This document shows positions 20,362 to 27,777 of a stretch of DNA of 64,000 bases, piece after piece. The translations under genes and the position numbers were made by a program. How positions within the stretch are numbered: position 1 is the stretch's first letter; each line of letters opens with the position of its first letter. This DNA comes from Bacteroidales bacterium (GTDB taxonomy: Bacteria > Bacteroidota > Bacteroidia > Bacteroidales > P3), in the NCBI GenBank assembly GCA_017449975.1, contig JAFSYK010000091.1:1-64000 (forward strand). The letters are read 5' to 3'. The notes beneath the pieces were generated by a model. That model had not been told where the DNA came from, did no database searches, and worked only from the letters and a program-made list of their open reading frames with translations.

Positions 20362-21261
20362 CTACGCGCCTTCGCGCTTTTTGCTTTTGTTGACGATGGC
20401 GACGCCGGTGAAGACCAAGGCGGCGGCGAGGGCTTTAGCGAAAGTAATTCTGTCGGTGCCTGCGGCGATGGAGAGCAGGATAGCGATGATGGGCTGCAGG
20501 TAGCCGTACATACTCACCAACGTGGGACGGATGCGTGCCTGTCCGACGGGTAACAGCACGTAGGCCACAAAGGTGGCGAAGAATATCAGGAACCCTATCT
20601 CCCACCACACCGTGGGCGTGATATTGGCAAAATGGCACGCCGGCAGCAGCGGCAGCGCCAACGGTATGGACAAGATGAAGGAGAAGAGAAACACCCAGCG
20701 CATGAGCGTGACCACCGAATAGCGCGCAATCAGCGGACGGCAGGTGCCGAGGTAGAGCGCGAAGCAGGTGCAGTTGAGTACACAGTACATAAGTCCCAGG
20801 GGCGTGGTCTCGGAGGCGCCGCCCACGTTGAAATTGCTCTGCAGGATAATCCACACCACGCCGACAAAGCTGACCAACACACCCAGCACCTTCTTCCACG
20901 TGATAGGCTCACGCAGGAAGATGGCGGCGGTGAACATGGTGAGGATGGGCGTGATGGTGGTGATAATGGAGACATCGACCGGCGTAGTACGTGCCACGGC
21001 GTTGAGAAAGGTAATCTGTGGCAGCACGATGCCGATGACAGCAGCACCCAGCATCTTCAGCAGGTCGAGCTTCGGCACCCGCTCACGCGGTGTGAAGATA
21101 GAGACCAACCAGAACAGGGCCGCCGCCACGAGCACCCGCATGGCAAGGAGTACTACCGGCGCCAAATCGGTCTTGACAGCGATGTCACGACAGACAACGA
21201 TGTTGAGGCCGAAGATGATGTAGGTGCCCGCAACGGCAAGATGACCAACTGTGGTTCGCAA
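20362..21261 (-). CDS. EamA/DMT-superfamily transporter
   Basis: A 299-aa inner-membrane protein with two EamA (DUF6) repeats and about ten membrane segments, for example LAVAGTYIIFGLNIVVCRDI, VLLAMRVLVAAALFWLVSI, VLGVLVSFVGVVWIIL, FLIFFATFVAYVLLPVGQ and the final ALAAALVFTGVAIVNKS. Members export amino acids, purines or other metabolites; substrate cannot be told from sequence. The gene is exactly bracketed by two identical 102-bp repeats (20244-20345 and 21333-21434), so it could be lost or moved as a unit. Confidence 0.88.
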   Translation of the reverse strand: MRTTVGHLAVAGTYIIFGLNIVVCRDIAVKTDLAPVVLLAMRVLVAAALFWLVSIFTPRERVPKLDLLKMLGAAVIGIVLPQITFLNAVARTTPVDVSIITTITPILTMFTAAIFLREPITWKKVLGVLVSFVGVVWIILQSNFNVGGASETTPLGLMYCVLNCTCFALYLGTCRPLIARYSVVTLMRWVFLFSFILSIPLALPLLPACHFANITPTVWWEIGFLIFFATFVAYVLLPVGQARIRPTLVSMYGYLQPIIAILLSIAAGTDRITFAKALAAALVFTGVAIVNKSKKREGA

Positions 21262-21332
21262 GGGTGGAGGGTTGGAAGGGTTAAAATGAGTTGACTGGAC
21301 AAATCAGACTAATTGATCCAATGGGTCTAATT

Positions 21333-21434
21333 AAATAACCTCTAATAATTAGTTGTGAACACGAATCTAACGAATTACTATTCGTGTTATTCGTGCAATT
21401 CGTGTTCAAATAAAACGAATAATTAGTGGTTACC
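21333..21434 (+). mobile_element. 102-bp palindromic repeat, copy 2
   Basis: Same orientation and, by eye, the same sequence as copy 1, 1089 bp away; lies between the EamA gene and pepD. Confidence 0.8.
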
Positions 21435-21454
21435 ATTAGTCGAATCACTAATCA

Positions 21455-22909
21455 CTACTTCAAACTGCGGAGGATTTCCAGGGTCTGGTTCCAGAACATC
21501 TGGACGGTCTTGATCTCGATGCGCTCGTCGGGGCTGTGGACGCCGCGCAGCGTGGGACCGTAGGAGATCATATCCATACGCGGGTACTTTTCGCCAATGA
21601 GGCCGCACTCCAAGCCGGCGTGGATGGCACGCACCACAGGCTCCTTGCCATACATGCGGCGATAGACCTCCACCGCCACCTGCAGCACACGGCTGTCGGG
21701 GTTGGGCGTCCAGCCCGGGTAGCCGTCGCCATGCGACACATGGGCACCAATCATGCGGAAGGTCGCCTCAATCTTCTGTGCGGCGGCATACTTGGCGCTC
21801 TCCACGGAGCTACGCTGACTGGTGGCGATATGGATCTGCTTGTCATCCATCTTGATGGATGCCAGGTTGGTCGACGTCTCAACAAAGTTGGGTATCTCGC
21901 GGCTCATAGCCAGCACACCGTGTGCGCAAGCAAAGAGGCTGTTGAGCAGGTTGTATTGCGTCTGACGGTCGATGAGACAGGTCGGCATGGCGATGGGTTC
22001 GAGGGTCACCTGCAGCCCCGGCTCGGTGCTGCGGAACTCGAACTTCAGATGCTCGGCGAAATCAGCCACCAGCGACTGCCACTCCTTGTCGGAAGCCTCG
22101 GCCACCACGATGTCGGCCCACGCCTCACGGGCGATAGCGTTGCGCAGGTTGCCGCCGTCGATGCGGGCAATGCCAATCTGGCACTTCTCGGTACCGTTCC
22201 AGAGGATGCGCGTGAGCATTTTATTGGCGTTGCCGAGACCTTTGTTGATATCGTCGCCGCTGTGGCCACCACGCAGGCCGCTCACTTTGACACGGTAGGC
22301 CTTCTCGCCTGCCGGCACGGGACGCGTGGTATAGTCGATGGCCACCGTGGTGTCGATGCCACCGGCACAGCCGATGCAGTACTCGCCCTCGTCCTCGTCG
22401 TCGAAATTGAGCAGGATATCGCTCTGCAGCCAATCCGTAGAGAGACCGCCGGCACCGGTCAGACCCGTCTCCTCGTCCACCGTGAAGAGCGCCTCCAGCG
22501 GACCGTGCTCCAGCGTGTTATCGTCGAGGATAGCCAGAATGGCTGCCACGCCGATGCCGTCGTCGGCACCCAGCGTGGTACCGTTGGCGGTGAGCCATTC
22601 GCCGTCTAGCTGCGGCTCGATGGGGTCGGTCATAAAGTCAAACACCTTGTCGCCGTTCTTCTCGCACACCATGTCCATGTGCGCCTGGAGACAGACACGC
22701 GCCGACTGCTCGAAGCCCTTGCTGGCAGGCTTGCGGATGAGGACATTGCCCAGCGCGTCGCTGAGGGTCTCGAGACCACGGGAGCGGCCAAACTCTTGAA
22801 GATAGGCCGAGATGCGTTCCTCGTGTTTCGACGGACGCGGTATCTGCATAATTTCACCAAAGAAGCGCCACACAGGGGCAGGCTGAAGGTTGGAAAGAAG
22901 TGGGTTCAT
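21455..22909 (-). CDS. pepD: Cytosol nonspecific dipeptidase (aminoacyl-histidine dipeptidase) PepD
   Basis: M20-family metallopeptidase (484 aa) that cleaves dipeptides such as Xaa-His in the cytosol. Metal-site motifs are seen in order: LQAHMDMVCEKN (His and Asp ligands), LGADDGIGVA (bridging Asp), DEETGLTGAGGL (catalytic Glu), NFDDEDEGEY and HAGLECGLIGEKYP near the C-terminus. The lid domain with GGHSGDDINKGLGNANKML lies in the middle. Length is standard for PepD. Start at 22909 (MNPLLSNLQPAPVWRFF) matches the family. A -7 box lies 61 bp upstream. Confidence 0.95.
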   Translation of the reverse strand: MNPLLSNLQPAPVWRFFGEIMQIPRPSKHEERISAYLQEFGRSRGLETLSDALGNVLIRKPASKGFEQSARVCLQAHMDMVCEKNGDKVFDFMTDPIEPQLDGEWLTANGTTLGADDGIGVAAILAILDDNTLEHGPLEALFTVDEETGLTGAGGLSTDWLQSDILLNFDDEDEGEYCIGCAGGIDTTVAIDYTTRPVPAGEKAYRVKVSGLRGGHSGDDINKGLGNANKMLTRILWNGTEKCQIGIARIDGGNLRNAIAREAWADIVVAEASDKEWQSLVADFAEHLKFEFRSTEPGLQVTLEPIAMPTCLIDRQTQYNLLNSLFACAHGVLAMSREIPNFVETSTNLASIKMDDKQIHIATSQRSSVESAKYAAAQKIEATFRMIGAHVSHGDGYPGWTPNPDSRVLQVAVEVYRRMYGKEPVVRAIHAGLECGLIGEKYPRMDMISYGPTLRGVHSPDERIEIKTVQMFWNQTLEILRSLK

Positions 22910-22969
22910 AATATTGGGAATGCGTTAATGTGTTAATACGTTAGTGGGAAGTTTTGAAAAACGGAAGTA

Positions 22970-22977
22970 CAAAGATA
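22970..22977 (-). promoter_or_regulatory. -7 promoter box of pepD
   Basis: Minus-strand TATCTTTG, 61 bp before the pepD start. Confidence 0.5.
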
Positions 22978-23025
22978 CGCATTTTAGTGGAATATATTAT
23001 TATAATCTGTTTTCAAGATTATTTG

Positions 23026-23033
23026 TATCTTTG
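23026..23033 (+). promoter_or_regulatory. -7 promoter box of the 145-aa membrane protein
   Basis: TATCTTTG, 27 bp before the ATG at 23060, divergent from the pepD promoter. Confidence 0.55.
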
Positions 23034-23059
23034 ACTTTTGAAAACGAAGAGACAGTTTC

Positions 23060-23497
23060 ATGGAACAACAAGAACAAAACATTGGCGGGGTGCCGCCGAC
23101 AAGCAATAAGGAGAAGTGGCTGAAGGGTTTGACCATTGCCGGATATGCCTGTAGCGGACTGACGGTGGTGGGTTTCATCGTACTGGTGTGCGCGGTCGTC
23201 GGGGATTGGAGCAAAGCCGTCGAAATCATCACGCTGCCGATTGTCTTCTTTTCCCTGCTGATGAGCGTGGCTGGCATCGCCGCCTCGCTGATTGGCAAAC
23301 GGTGGCTGCTGGCTGGCGGAGGCTGCGGTTGCCTTGTGCTGACGCTGATTATCGGATTCCTTGCCGCCATCCTCGTCGGAGTGGGACAACACCACCCGCC
23401 AAAGCGGTTAGACCTCGACACCTGCATAGGGGAGGTGGAGGAATGGGACACCTGCATGGTGGTAAATGAAAATTGGGACCCTGAAGAACAAAATTAG
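23060..23497 (+). CDS. Small predicted membrane protein, unknown function
   Basis: A 145-aa protein with three hydrophobic segments: LTIAGYACSGLTVVGFIVLV, IITLPIVFFSLLMSVAGIAA and LVLTLIIGFLAAILVGVG. The polar N-terminus (MEQQEQNIGGVPPTSNKEKW) and acidic C-terminus (IGEVEEWDTCMVVNENWD) should face the same or opposite sides depending on topology. The layout resembles DUF4190-like proteins but no family is firmly recognised. It has its own promoter and is followed by the ferredoxin gene, which also has its own promoter. Confidence 0.65.
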   Translation: MEQQEQNIGGVPPTSNKEKWLKGLTIAGYACSGLTVVGFIVLVCAVVGDWSKAVEIITLPIVFFSLLMSVAGIAASLIGKRWLLAGGGCGCLVLTLIIGFLAAILVGVGQHHPPKRLDLDTCIGEVEEWDTCMVVNENWDPEEQN

Positions 23498-23520
23498 TTT
23501 TTTCTTTCGCGGAAAGTTTG

Positions 23521-23528
23521 TATCTTTG
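23521..23528 (+). promoter_or_regulatory. -7 promoter box of the ferredoxin gene
   Basis: TATCTTTG, 32 bp before the ATG at 23560. Confidence 0.6.
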
Positions 23529-23559
23529 CAAATCTATTAACCCCAAAAACACAAAAAAA

Positions 23560-23727
23560 ATGGCTTACAAAATTACCGACACTTGCGTTGCTTGTGGTAC
23601 TTGCGCTGGCGAATGCCCCGTTGGAGCTATCTCCGAAGGCGACATCTACAAGATTGATGCTGATCAGTGCGTGAGCTGCGGCACCTGCGCCGACGCTTGC
23701 CCCACGGGTGCTATCGTCGAAGGCTAA
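23560..23727 (+). CDS. 2[4Fe-4S] ferredoxin
   Basis: A 55-aa clostridial-type electron carrier. It has two complete CxxCxxCxxxCP cluster motifs, CVACGTCAGECP and CVSCGTCADACP, separated by the usual spacer (VGAISEGDIYKIDADQ). Partners may include pyruvate:ferredoxin oxidoreductase or Rnf, which are not in this window. The start at 23560 (MAYKITDTC) is the family start. It is monocistronic between its own promoter and a strong bidirectional terminator. Confidence 0.96.
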   Translation: MAYKITDTCVACGTCAGECPVGAISEGDIYKIDADQCVSCGTCADACPTGAIVEG

Positions 23728-23748
23728 TCGACAGCATATCCCAAAAGA

Positions 23749-23785
23749 AAAAAACGGCTGCTCCTCTCGGATGCAGCCGTTTTTC
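23749..23785. terminator. Bidirectional terminator between ferredoxin and OmpA-family gene
   Basis: AAAAACGGCTGC...GCAGCCGTTTTT hairpin in a convergent spacer; serves both genes. Confidence 0.85.
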
Positions 23786-25315
23786 TTATCGGCACTGGTA
23801 GCCCACAATCTCAACCCGTCGTTCCCGTGCCATCTCGACACTGAAAACCGGGTCCACCCTACCCTTGAGCGCGGCGGCGGTCTGACTGCCATAGGGCAGC
23901 ACCTGAACCTGCAGCTGACCGCTGTCCAGATAGCGCGACAACACGCCTCCCTTCCATTGACGCAACTGATTGACTACACTGGCGATGCGTCGCGCAGAAA
24001 GGTGCATATTGTAGGAACCCGTGTGGGGCGTACTGGCATAGCCTTGCAGCGTCACCTCCACCTTGCGACCCGCCTCCAGGTCGTCACGCATATACTCCAT
24101 CAGCTGTTCGAAGCGGTCGCAGTTGTAGCGTGCCTCATCGAAAAACGACTCCACCTGCCAACGTGTCGCACTGTCGGCGGCAGCGATATATTCTTCGCGC
24201 CGAAACATATAGCGGTTGTAGGTCTGGAAATAAGTCTGCTCCGTCCTGTCGCTCCAACTGCCCGCATCGGGCTGGTCGTTGTGGAAGAAGAGAACGATTG
24301 ATTGCGTGAATGAGGGTGTATGCGATTGTGTGGGTGGTGTGGGTTCAGGGTTAGAGGGTTGGAGGGTTAGAGTGTTGGAGGGTTCCGGGGTTGGAGGGTT
24401 AGCTTCTTCTTTTTTATCGGGTAGGAGACGCCAGCGATAGAGGTCGTTACAGCAGGAGCTGTCGGTCTCGAACATCGAATCCTCGCGGTTGGAGGAGAGG
24501 AAGCCCCAGCATCCGCAGGCGGTACCGACGGTGAAGTAGAGGTCGTTGTATTTGCTGTTTATCGGCGCTGGCAACGGCTTGGGTCGCTGCCAAGCGTCGC
24601 GGTCGCCGGTGGAACGGTAGATGTCGTAGCCGCCCAACCCATCAGTACGGTCACTGCTGAAATACAGGGTACGGCTGGTCGTGTCATAGAACGGCGTCAA
24701 CTCGTCGGCGGCACTGTTGACCGGCGCGCCCAGGTTGACACAGCGTCCTGCGACCTCGTCGCGCACCACGACATACCAGATATCCAAGCCACCCAGACCA
24801 CCAGGCCGGTCGGAGACAAAATAGAGCAATGTGCTGCCATCGGGCTGGTAGCCCACGGTGGGATGGGTGTTGGTATAGCCCGACAGATTCACGTCGCCAC
24901 CCAGCCGACGACCGCGCTGCCAGCGACCGTTGCGTCGTTGCGCCATCCACACCGCGCACTGGATAGCACCCGTATCGTCAGCCTCGCACAACGTGTAGAA
25001 AAGACGGTCATGTTGGGCATCATAGGCGGCGTTGCCCGTGTGGGTACGCTTGTTGTTGATGGGCCAGGTACAATTGCGACCACGACCCGTGCGTCCCAAC
25101 GAATCCACCGACGCCAAACGCAGCTGCATCAAATCCTTATCGCCGATGCCATGCGAAGAATAGAGCAGCAGCGCGTCGTCCAGCACCACCGCCCCCGTCT
25201 CGCTACCCACCGTATTGACCTTCGTGCTGAGGTGCGACACATCGTACCGCTGCGCGAAAGAGAGAATGGGCAAGAGGCAAAAAACAAAAATGAGAAGTGA
25301 GACGAAGCGAGACAT
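23786..25315 (-). CDS. PD40/OmpA-family envelope protein next to porP
   Basis: Exported 509-aa protein (signal MSRFVSLLIFVFCLLPILSF, cut near AQR). Residues ~60-290 carry PD40-type propeller motifs (LLYFVSDRPGGLGGLDIWY, TLYFSSDRTDGLGGYDIYR, WGFLSSNRE). A Pro/Thr/Ser/Glu-rich linker (~300-345) is encoded by GTTGGAGGGTTAGAG-type repeats. The C-terminal OmpA-like domain includes EVTLQGYASTPHTGSYNMHL, SARRIASVVNQLRQWK and ERRVEIVGY. PD40-OmpA proteins encoded beside PorP/SprF proteins are a standard partner pair in Bacteroidota, often tied to type IX secretion or gliding. Confidence 0.82.
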   Translation of the reverse strand: MSRFVSLLIFVFCLLPILSFAQRYDVSHLSTKVNTVGSETGAVVLDDALLLYSSHGIGDKDLMQLRLASVDSLGRTGRGRNCTWPINNKRTHTGNAAYDAQHDRLFYTLCEADDTGAIQCAVWMAQRRNGRWQRGRRLGGDVNLSGYTNTHPTVGYQPDGSTLLYFVSDRPGGLGGLDIWYVVVRDEVAGRCVNLGAPVNSAADELTPFYDTTSRTLYFSSDRTDGLGGYDIYRSTGDRDAWQRPKPLPAPINSKYNDLYFTVGTACGCWGFLSSNREDSMFETDSSCCNDLYRWRLLPDKKEEANPPTPEPSNTLTLQPSNPEPTPPTQSHTPSFTQSIVLFFHNDQPDAGSWSDRTEQTYFQTYNRYMFRREEYIAAADSATRWQVESFFDEARYNCDRFEQLMEYMRDDLEAGRKVEVTLQGYASTPHTGSYNMHLSARRIASVVNQLRQWKGGVLSRYLDSGQLQVQVLPYGSQTAAALKGRVDPVFSVEMARERRVEIVGYQCR

Positions 25316-25334
25316 AGGAAATAATGAGCGGTAT

Positions 25335-25525
25335 ATTATAGGTCTTATTGGACTTATTAGTCTAATTGGTCCAATTGGACTAATTGGTCTAATTGGTCTA
25401 ATGGGTTTTATTGGTCAAAGTGGACTAATTGGTCTAATGGGTTTTATTGGTCAAATTGGACTAATGGGTCTAATGGGTCTAATGGGTTTTATTGGACTAA
25501 TTTGTCTTATTTTATTGTACTACAT
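25335..25525. repeat. Tandem repeat array between ompA-like and porP genes
   Basis: About 190 bp built from degenerate 9-bp words (ATTGGTCTA / ATGGGTCTA / ATTGGACTA), with a higher-order ~50-bp unit (GGTTTTATTGGTCAAA...GGACTAATTGGTCTAATG) repeated twice. Because the unit is 9 bp, all frames stay open and one reads as a GLIGLIGLMG peptide. A weaker copy (AATTGATCCAATGGGTCTAA) lies at ~21310-21330. No gene is claimed here. Confidence 0.85.
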
Positions 25526-26500
25526 GATTGGACAGGGAAGTGCCTTGCGGCGTTTCTTTTGTGATTTGACAAAGCGGTAGCCCACACCCAGTTCCACTGC
25601 GCCGTAGCCCGACGAAGCATCGGAGAGCGAAGAGGTGTTGGCATCGTAGCAGAAGATGACCTGCAGGGCGTTGTACTCCGCCATCACCGAGATGATGGCC
25701 GCGTCGGCATGGCGCAAAGCGAGGCCAGCCCCCAGCAGCAGATGGTGACGGTCGTCATCGCCAAGCAGCCAGCGCACATCGGCGCCGTAGCACAACTCGT
25801 TGTTGCCCTGCTGCCGTTGCACCTGCAGCACTGGCGACAACAGCCAGTGGTCGCCCAGCATACGTCCCCAGCGTGCCGACAGCAGCCAGCGCTGTGCCAG
25901 CCGACTGTCGTCGCCTTCGAGCAGCGCCAGCGACGGTTGATTGAGGTTGTGCGCCGCCAGTCCCACCCGCAGCCACCATCCGTCGTCGGGCTCACACGAC
26001 CAGGCCACGCCGGCACCCACTGTTAGGTAGCGACGGTGTTGCTGATCCAACGTCTCCCCCTCGTCGTAGAGGGTGACCTGCGACACATCGTAGCCCAGCT
26101 GGTGGTAGCCCAGCGAGACACCCAGCGACAGATGGTGCACGCCACTCCAGTCGAGGGTGCGGTTGTAGGCCGCCATCGCCTCGACCGACGTGGTGCCGTA
26201 GTCCAACGTACCCGCCTTGTCGCGATAGAACCTGCCGCCCAGTCCCAGGCCGTTGCGACGGTAGCGGTCGCGCAGCACCAAACCGTCGGCGGTGAGGGCA
26301 AACGTCTGAAAGGGGTAACTCACCGACGCCCACTGAGTTCGATAAGCCGCCCCCACCCGCGCGCCGCCGTCAATAAAACCGGAATAGGCGGTGTTGAGCA
26401 GCAGCGGATTGAAGTCCAGCTGTGAGAAATGGACATCCTGGGCAGACGCCGTGGCCGTCGCCCACAAAAACAACAGTACCAAACACCGTCTACCGCGCAT
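25520..26500 (-). CDS. PorP/SprF family type IX secretion membrane protein
   Basis: A ~326-aa outer-membrane beta-barrel protein. The start at 26500 gives a signal peptide MRGRRCLVLLFLWATATASA followed by QDVHFSQLDFNPLLLNTAYSG, the PorP/SprF hallmark. Further family blocks are ALTADGLVLRDRYRRNGLGL, LSLGVSLGYHQLGYD, VRVGLAAHNLNQPS-like and a terminal VELGVGYRF strand. Family members take part in the T9SS or anchor SprB-like adhesins. It overlaps the 3' end of tsaD by 11 bp and is followed by an OmpA/PD40 partner gene across a tandem repeat. Confidence 0.85.
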   Translation of the reverse strand: MRGRRCLVLLFLWATATASAQDVHFSQLDFNPLLLNTAYSGFIDGGARVGAAYRTQWASVSYPFQTFALTADGLVLRDRYRRNGLGLGGRFYRDKAGTLDYGTTSVEAMAAYNRTLDWSGVHHLSLGVSLGYHQLGYDVSQVTLYDEGETLDQQHRRYLTVGAGVAWSCEPDDGWWLRVGLAAHNLNQPSLALLEGDDSRLAQRWLLSARWGRMLGDHWLLSPVLQVQRQQGNNELCYGADVRWLLGDDDRHHLLLGAGLALRHADAAIISVMAEYNALQVIFCYDANTSSLSDASSGYGAVELGVGYRFVKSQKKRRKALPCPIM

Positions 26501-27491
26501 AGGGAGGAAGACTGATGTCGGCGAAATCGTTACGTAAGTATTTGTAGTAGCCAGCGATACCCACCATGGCCGCATTGTCGGTACAGAATTGGAACGGAGG
26601 GATGAAGACCTCCCAATGGTGCTTCTTGCCCAACCGTTGCAGCCCCTCACGCAGCCTTGAGTTGGCGCTGACGCCGCCCGCTATGGCCACCTGACGCACG
26701 CCGCTGGCGATAACGGCACGTTCCAGCTTGCGCAGCAGGAAATCGACGATGCAAGCCTGTATGGAGGCACAGAGGTCGGCACGGTGATGTTCAATAAACT
26801 GCGGATCCTCCTTGAGGTGGTCGCGGAGGAAGTAGAGAAACGAGGTCTTGACACCGCTGAAGCTGTAGTCGTAGCCCGGAATGGCGGGGGTGGCAAAATG
26901 GTATGCGTCGTCGCGACCTTCCTTCGCCAGCCGGTCGATGACAGGGCCTCCCGGGTAGCCAAGGTCCATGATTTTCGCCGCCTTGTCTATGGCCTCGCCC
27001 GCCGCGTCGTCGATGGTCTGACCCAGCACCTCCATGTCGAAATAGTCGCGCAGCAGCAGTATCTGGGTGTGACCGCCCGACACCAGCAGACAGATGAACG
27101 GAAACTGGGGCAACGTGTTGTCGTCGCGACGGATAAAGTGCGACAGCACATGCGCCTGCAGGTGGTTCACCTCCACCAGCGGGATGTTGCGCGCCTGGGC
27201 GAAGCCCTTGGCAAACGAGACACCCACCATCAACGAACCCAGCAGTCCGGGGCCGCGGGTGAACGCCACGGCGTCGATGGACTGACTGGATACATCGGCC
27301 TGCCGCAAAGCGGCGTCGACCACAGGGATAATGTTCTGCTGGTGGGCACGCGACGCCAGTTCGGGCACCACGCCACCGTATTGCTCGTGAACCTTCTGCG
27401 AGGCAATCACATTGGAAAGTATGCGGTCGTCGCGCAGCACGGCAGCCGATGTGTCGTCACACGACGACTCGATAGCAAGAATCGTAGTCAT
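26490..27491 (-). CDS. tsaD: tRNA N6-adenosine threonylcarbamoyltransferase TsaD
   Basis: Catalytic subunit (333 aa) that, with TsaB and TsaE, transfers threonylcarbamoyl to A37 of ANN-decoding tRNAs. Signatures: ILAIESSCDDTSAAVL at the start, metal ligands in VEVNHLQAHVLSHF, CLLVSGGHTQILL, DDAAGEAIDKAAKIMDLGYP, YDYSFSGVKTS and VAIAGGVSANSRLRE, then FCTDNAAMVG with the last metal Asp. Length and order are standard. It is divergent from tamB, an arrangement common in Bacteroidota. A -7 box sits only 9 bp before the start, so the leader would be very short. Confidence 0.97.
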   Translation of the reverse strand: MTTILAIESSCDDTSAAVLRDDRILSNVIASQKVHEQYGGVVPELASRAHQQNIIPVVDAALRQADVSSQSIDAVAFTRGPGLLGSLMVGVSFAKGFAQARNIPLVEVNHLQAHVLSHFIRRDDNTLPQFPFICLLVSGGHTQILLLRDYFDMEVLGQTIDDAAGEAIDKAAKIMDLGYPGGPVIDRLAKEGRDDAYHFATPAIPGYDYSFSGVKTSFLYFLRDHLKEDPQFIEHHRADLCASIQACIVDFLLRKLERAVIASGVRQVAIAGGVSANSRLREGLQRLGKKHHWEVFIPPFQFCTDNAAMVGIAGYYKYLRNDFADISLPPYAR

Positions 27492-27499
27492 AACCTCTG

Positions 27500-27507
27500 C
27501 AAAGATA
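27500..27507 (-). promoter_or_regulatory. -7 promoter box of tsaD
   Basis: Minus-strand TATCTTTG just before the tsaD ATG; implies an almost leaderless message. Confidence 0.5.
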
Positions 27508-27613
27508 CGAAAAATTGAAAATTGAAAGTTGAAATTTGAAATAGAGTGGTCAATGGGCAGTGGTTAGTGGGCAGCGGGCAGTGATCAGTTAAAAATTGAA
27601 AAAAATAACAATA

Positions 27614-27724
27614 GGTAACCACTAATTATTCGTTTTATTTGAACACGAATTGTACGAATAACACGAATAGTAATTCGTTAGATTCGTTAGATTCGTGTTC
27701 ACAACTAATTATTAGAGGTTATTA
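27614..27724 (-). mobile_element. Palindromic repeat, copy 3 (inverted)
   Basis: Reverse-complement copy of the 102-bp element, with one extra tandem TCTAACGAA 9-mer and one base change. It lies in the tsaD-tamB divergent spacer, together with GAAAATTGAAAGTTGAAATT and GGGCAGTGGTTAGT simple repeats (27510-27600). Confidence 0.78.
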
Positions 27725-27777
27725 ATAACTATTAAACAATATTTATAATAAAAATACGTTAATACGTTATAACGTAA

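Noticed and set aside
25215-25580. Plus-strand gene coding for a GLIGLIGLMG-rich membrane peptide
   Set aside because: The open frame is produced by a 9-bp tandem repeat and overlaps two real genes on the other strand; no start signal.
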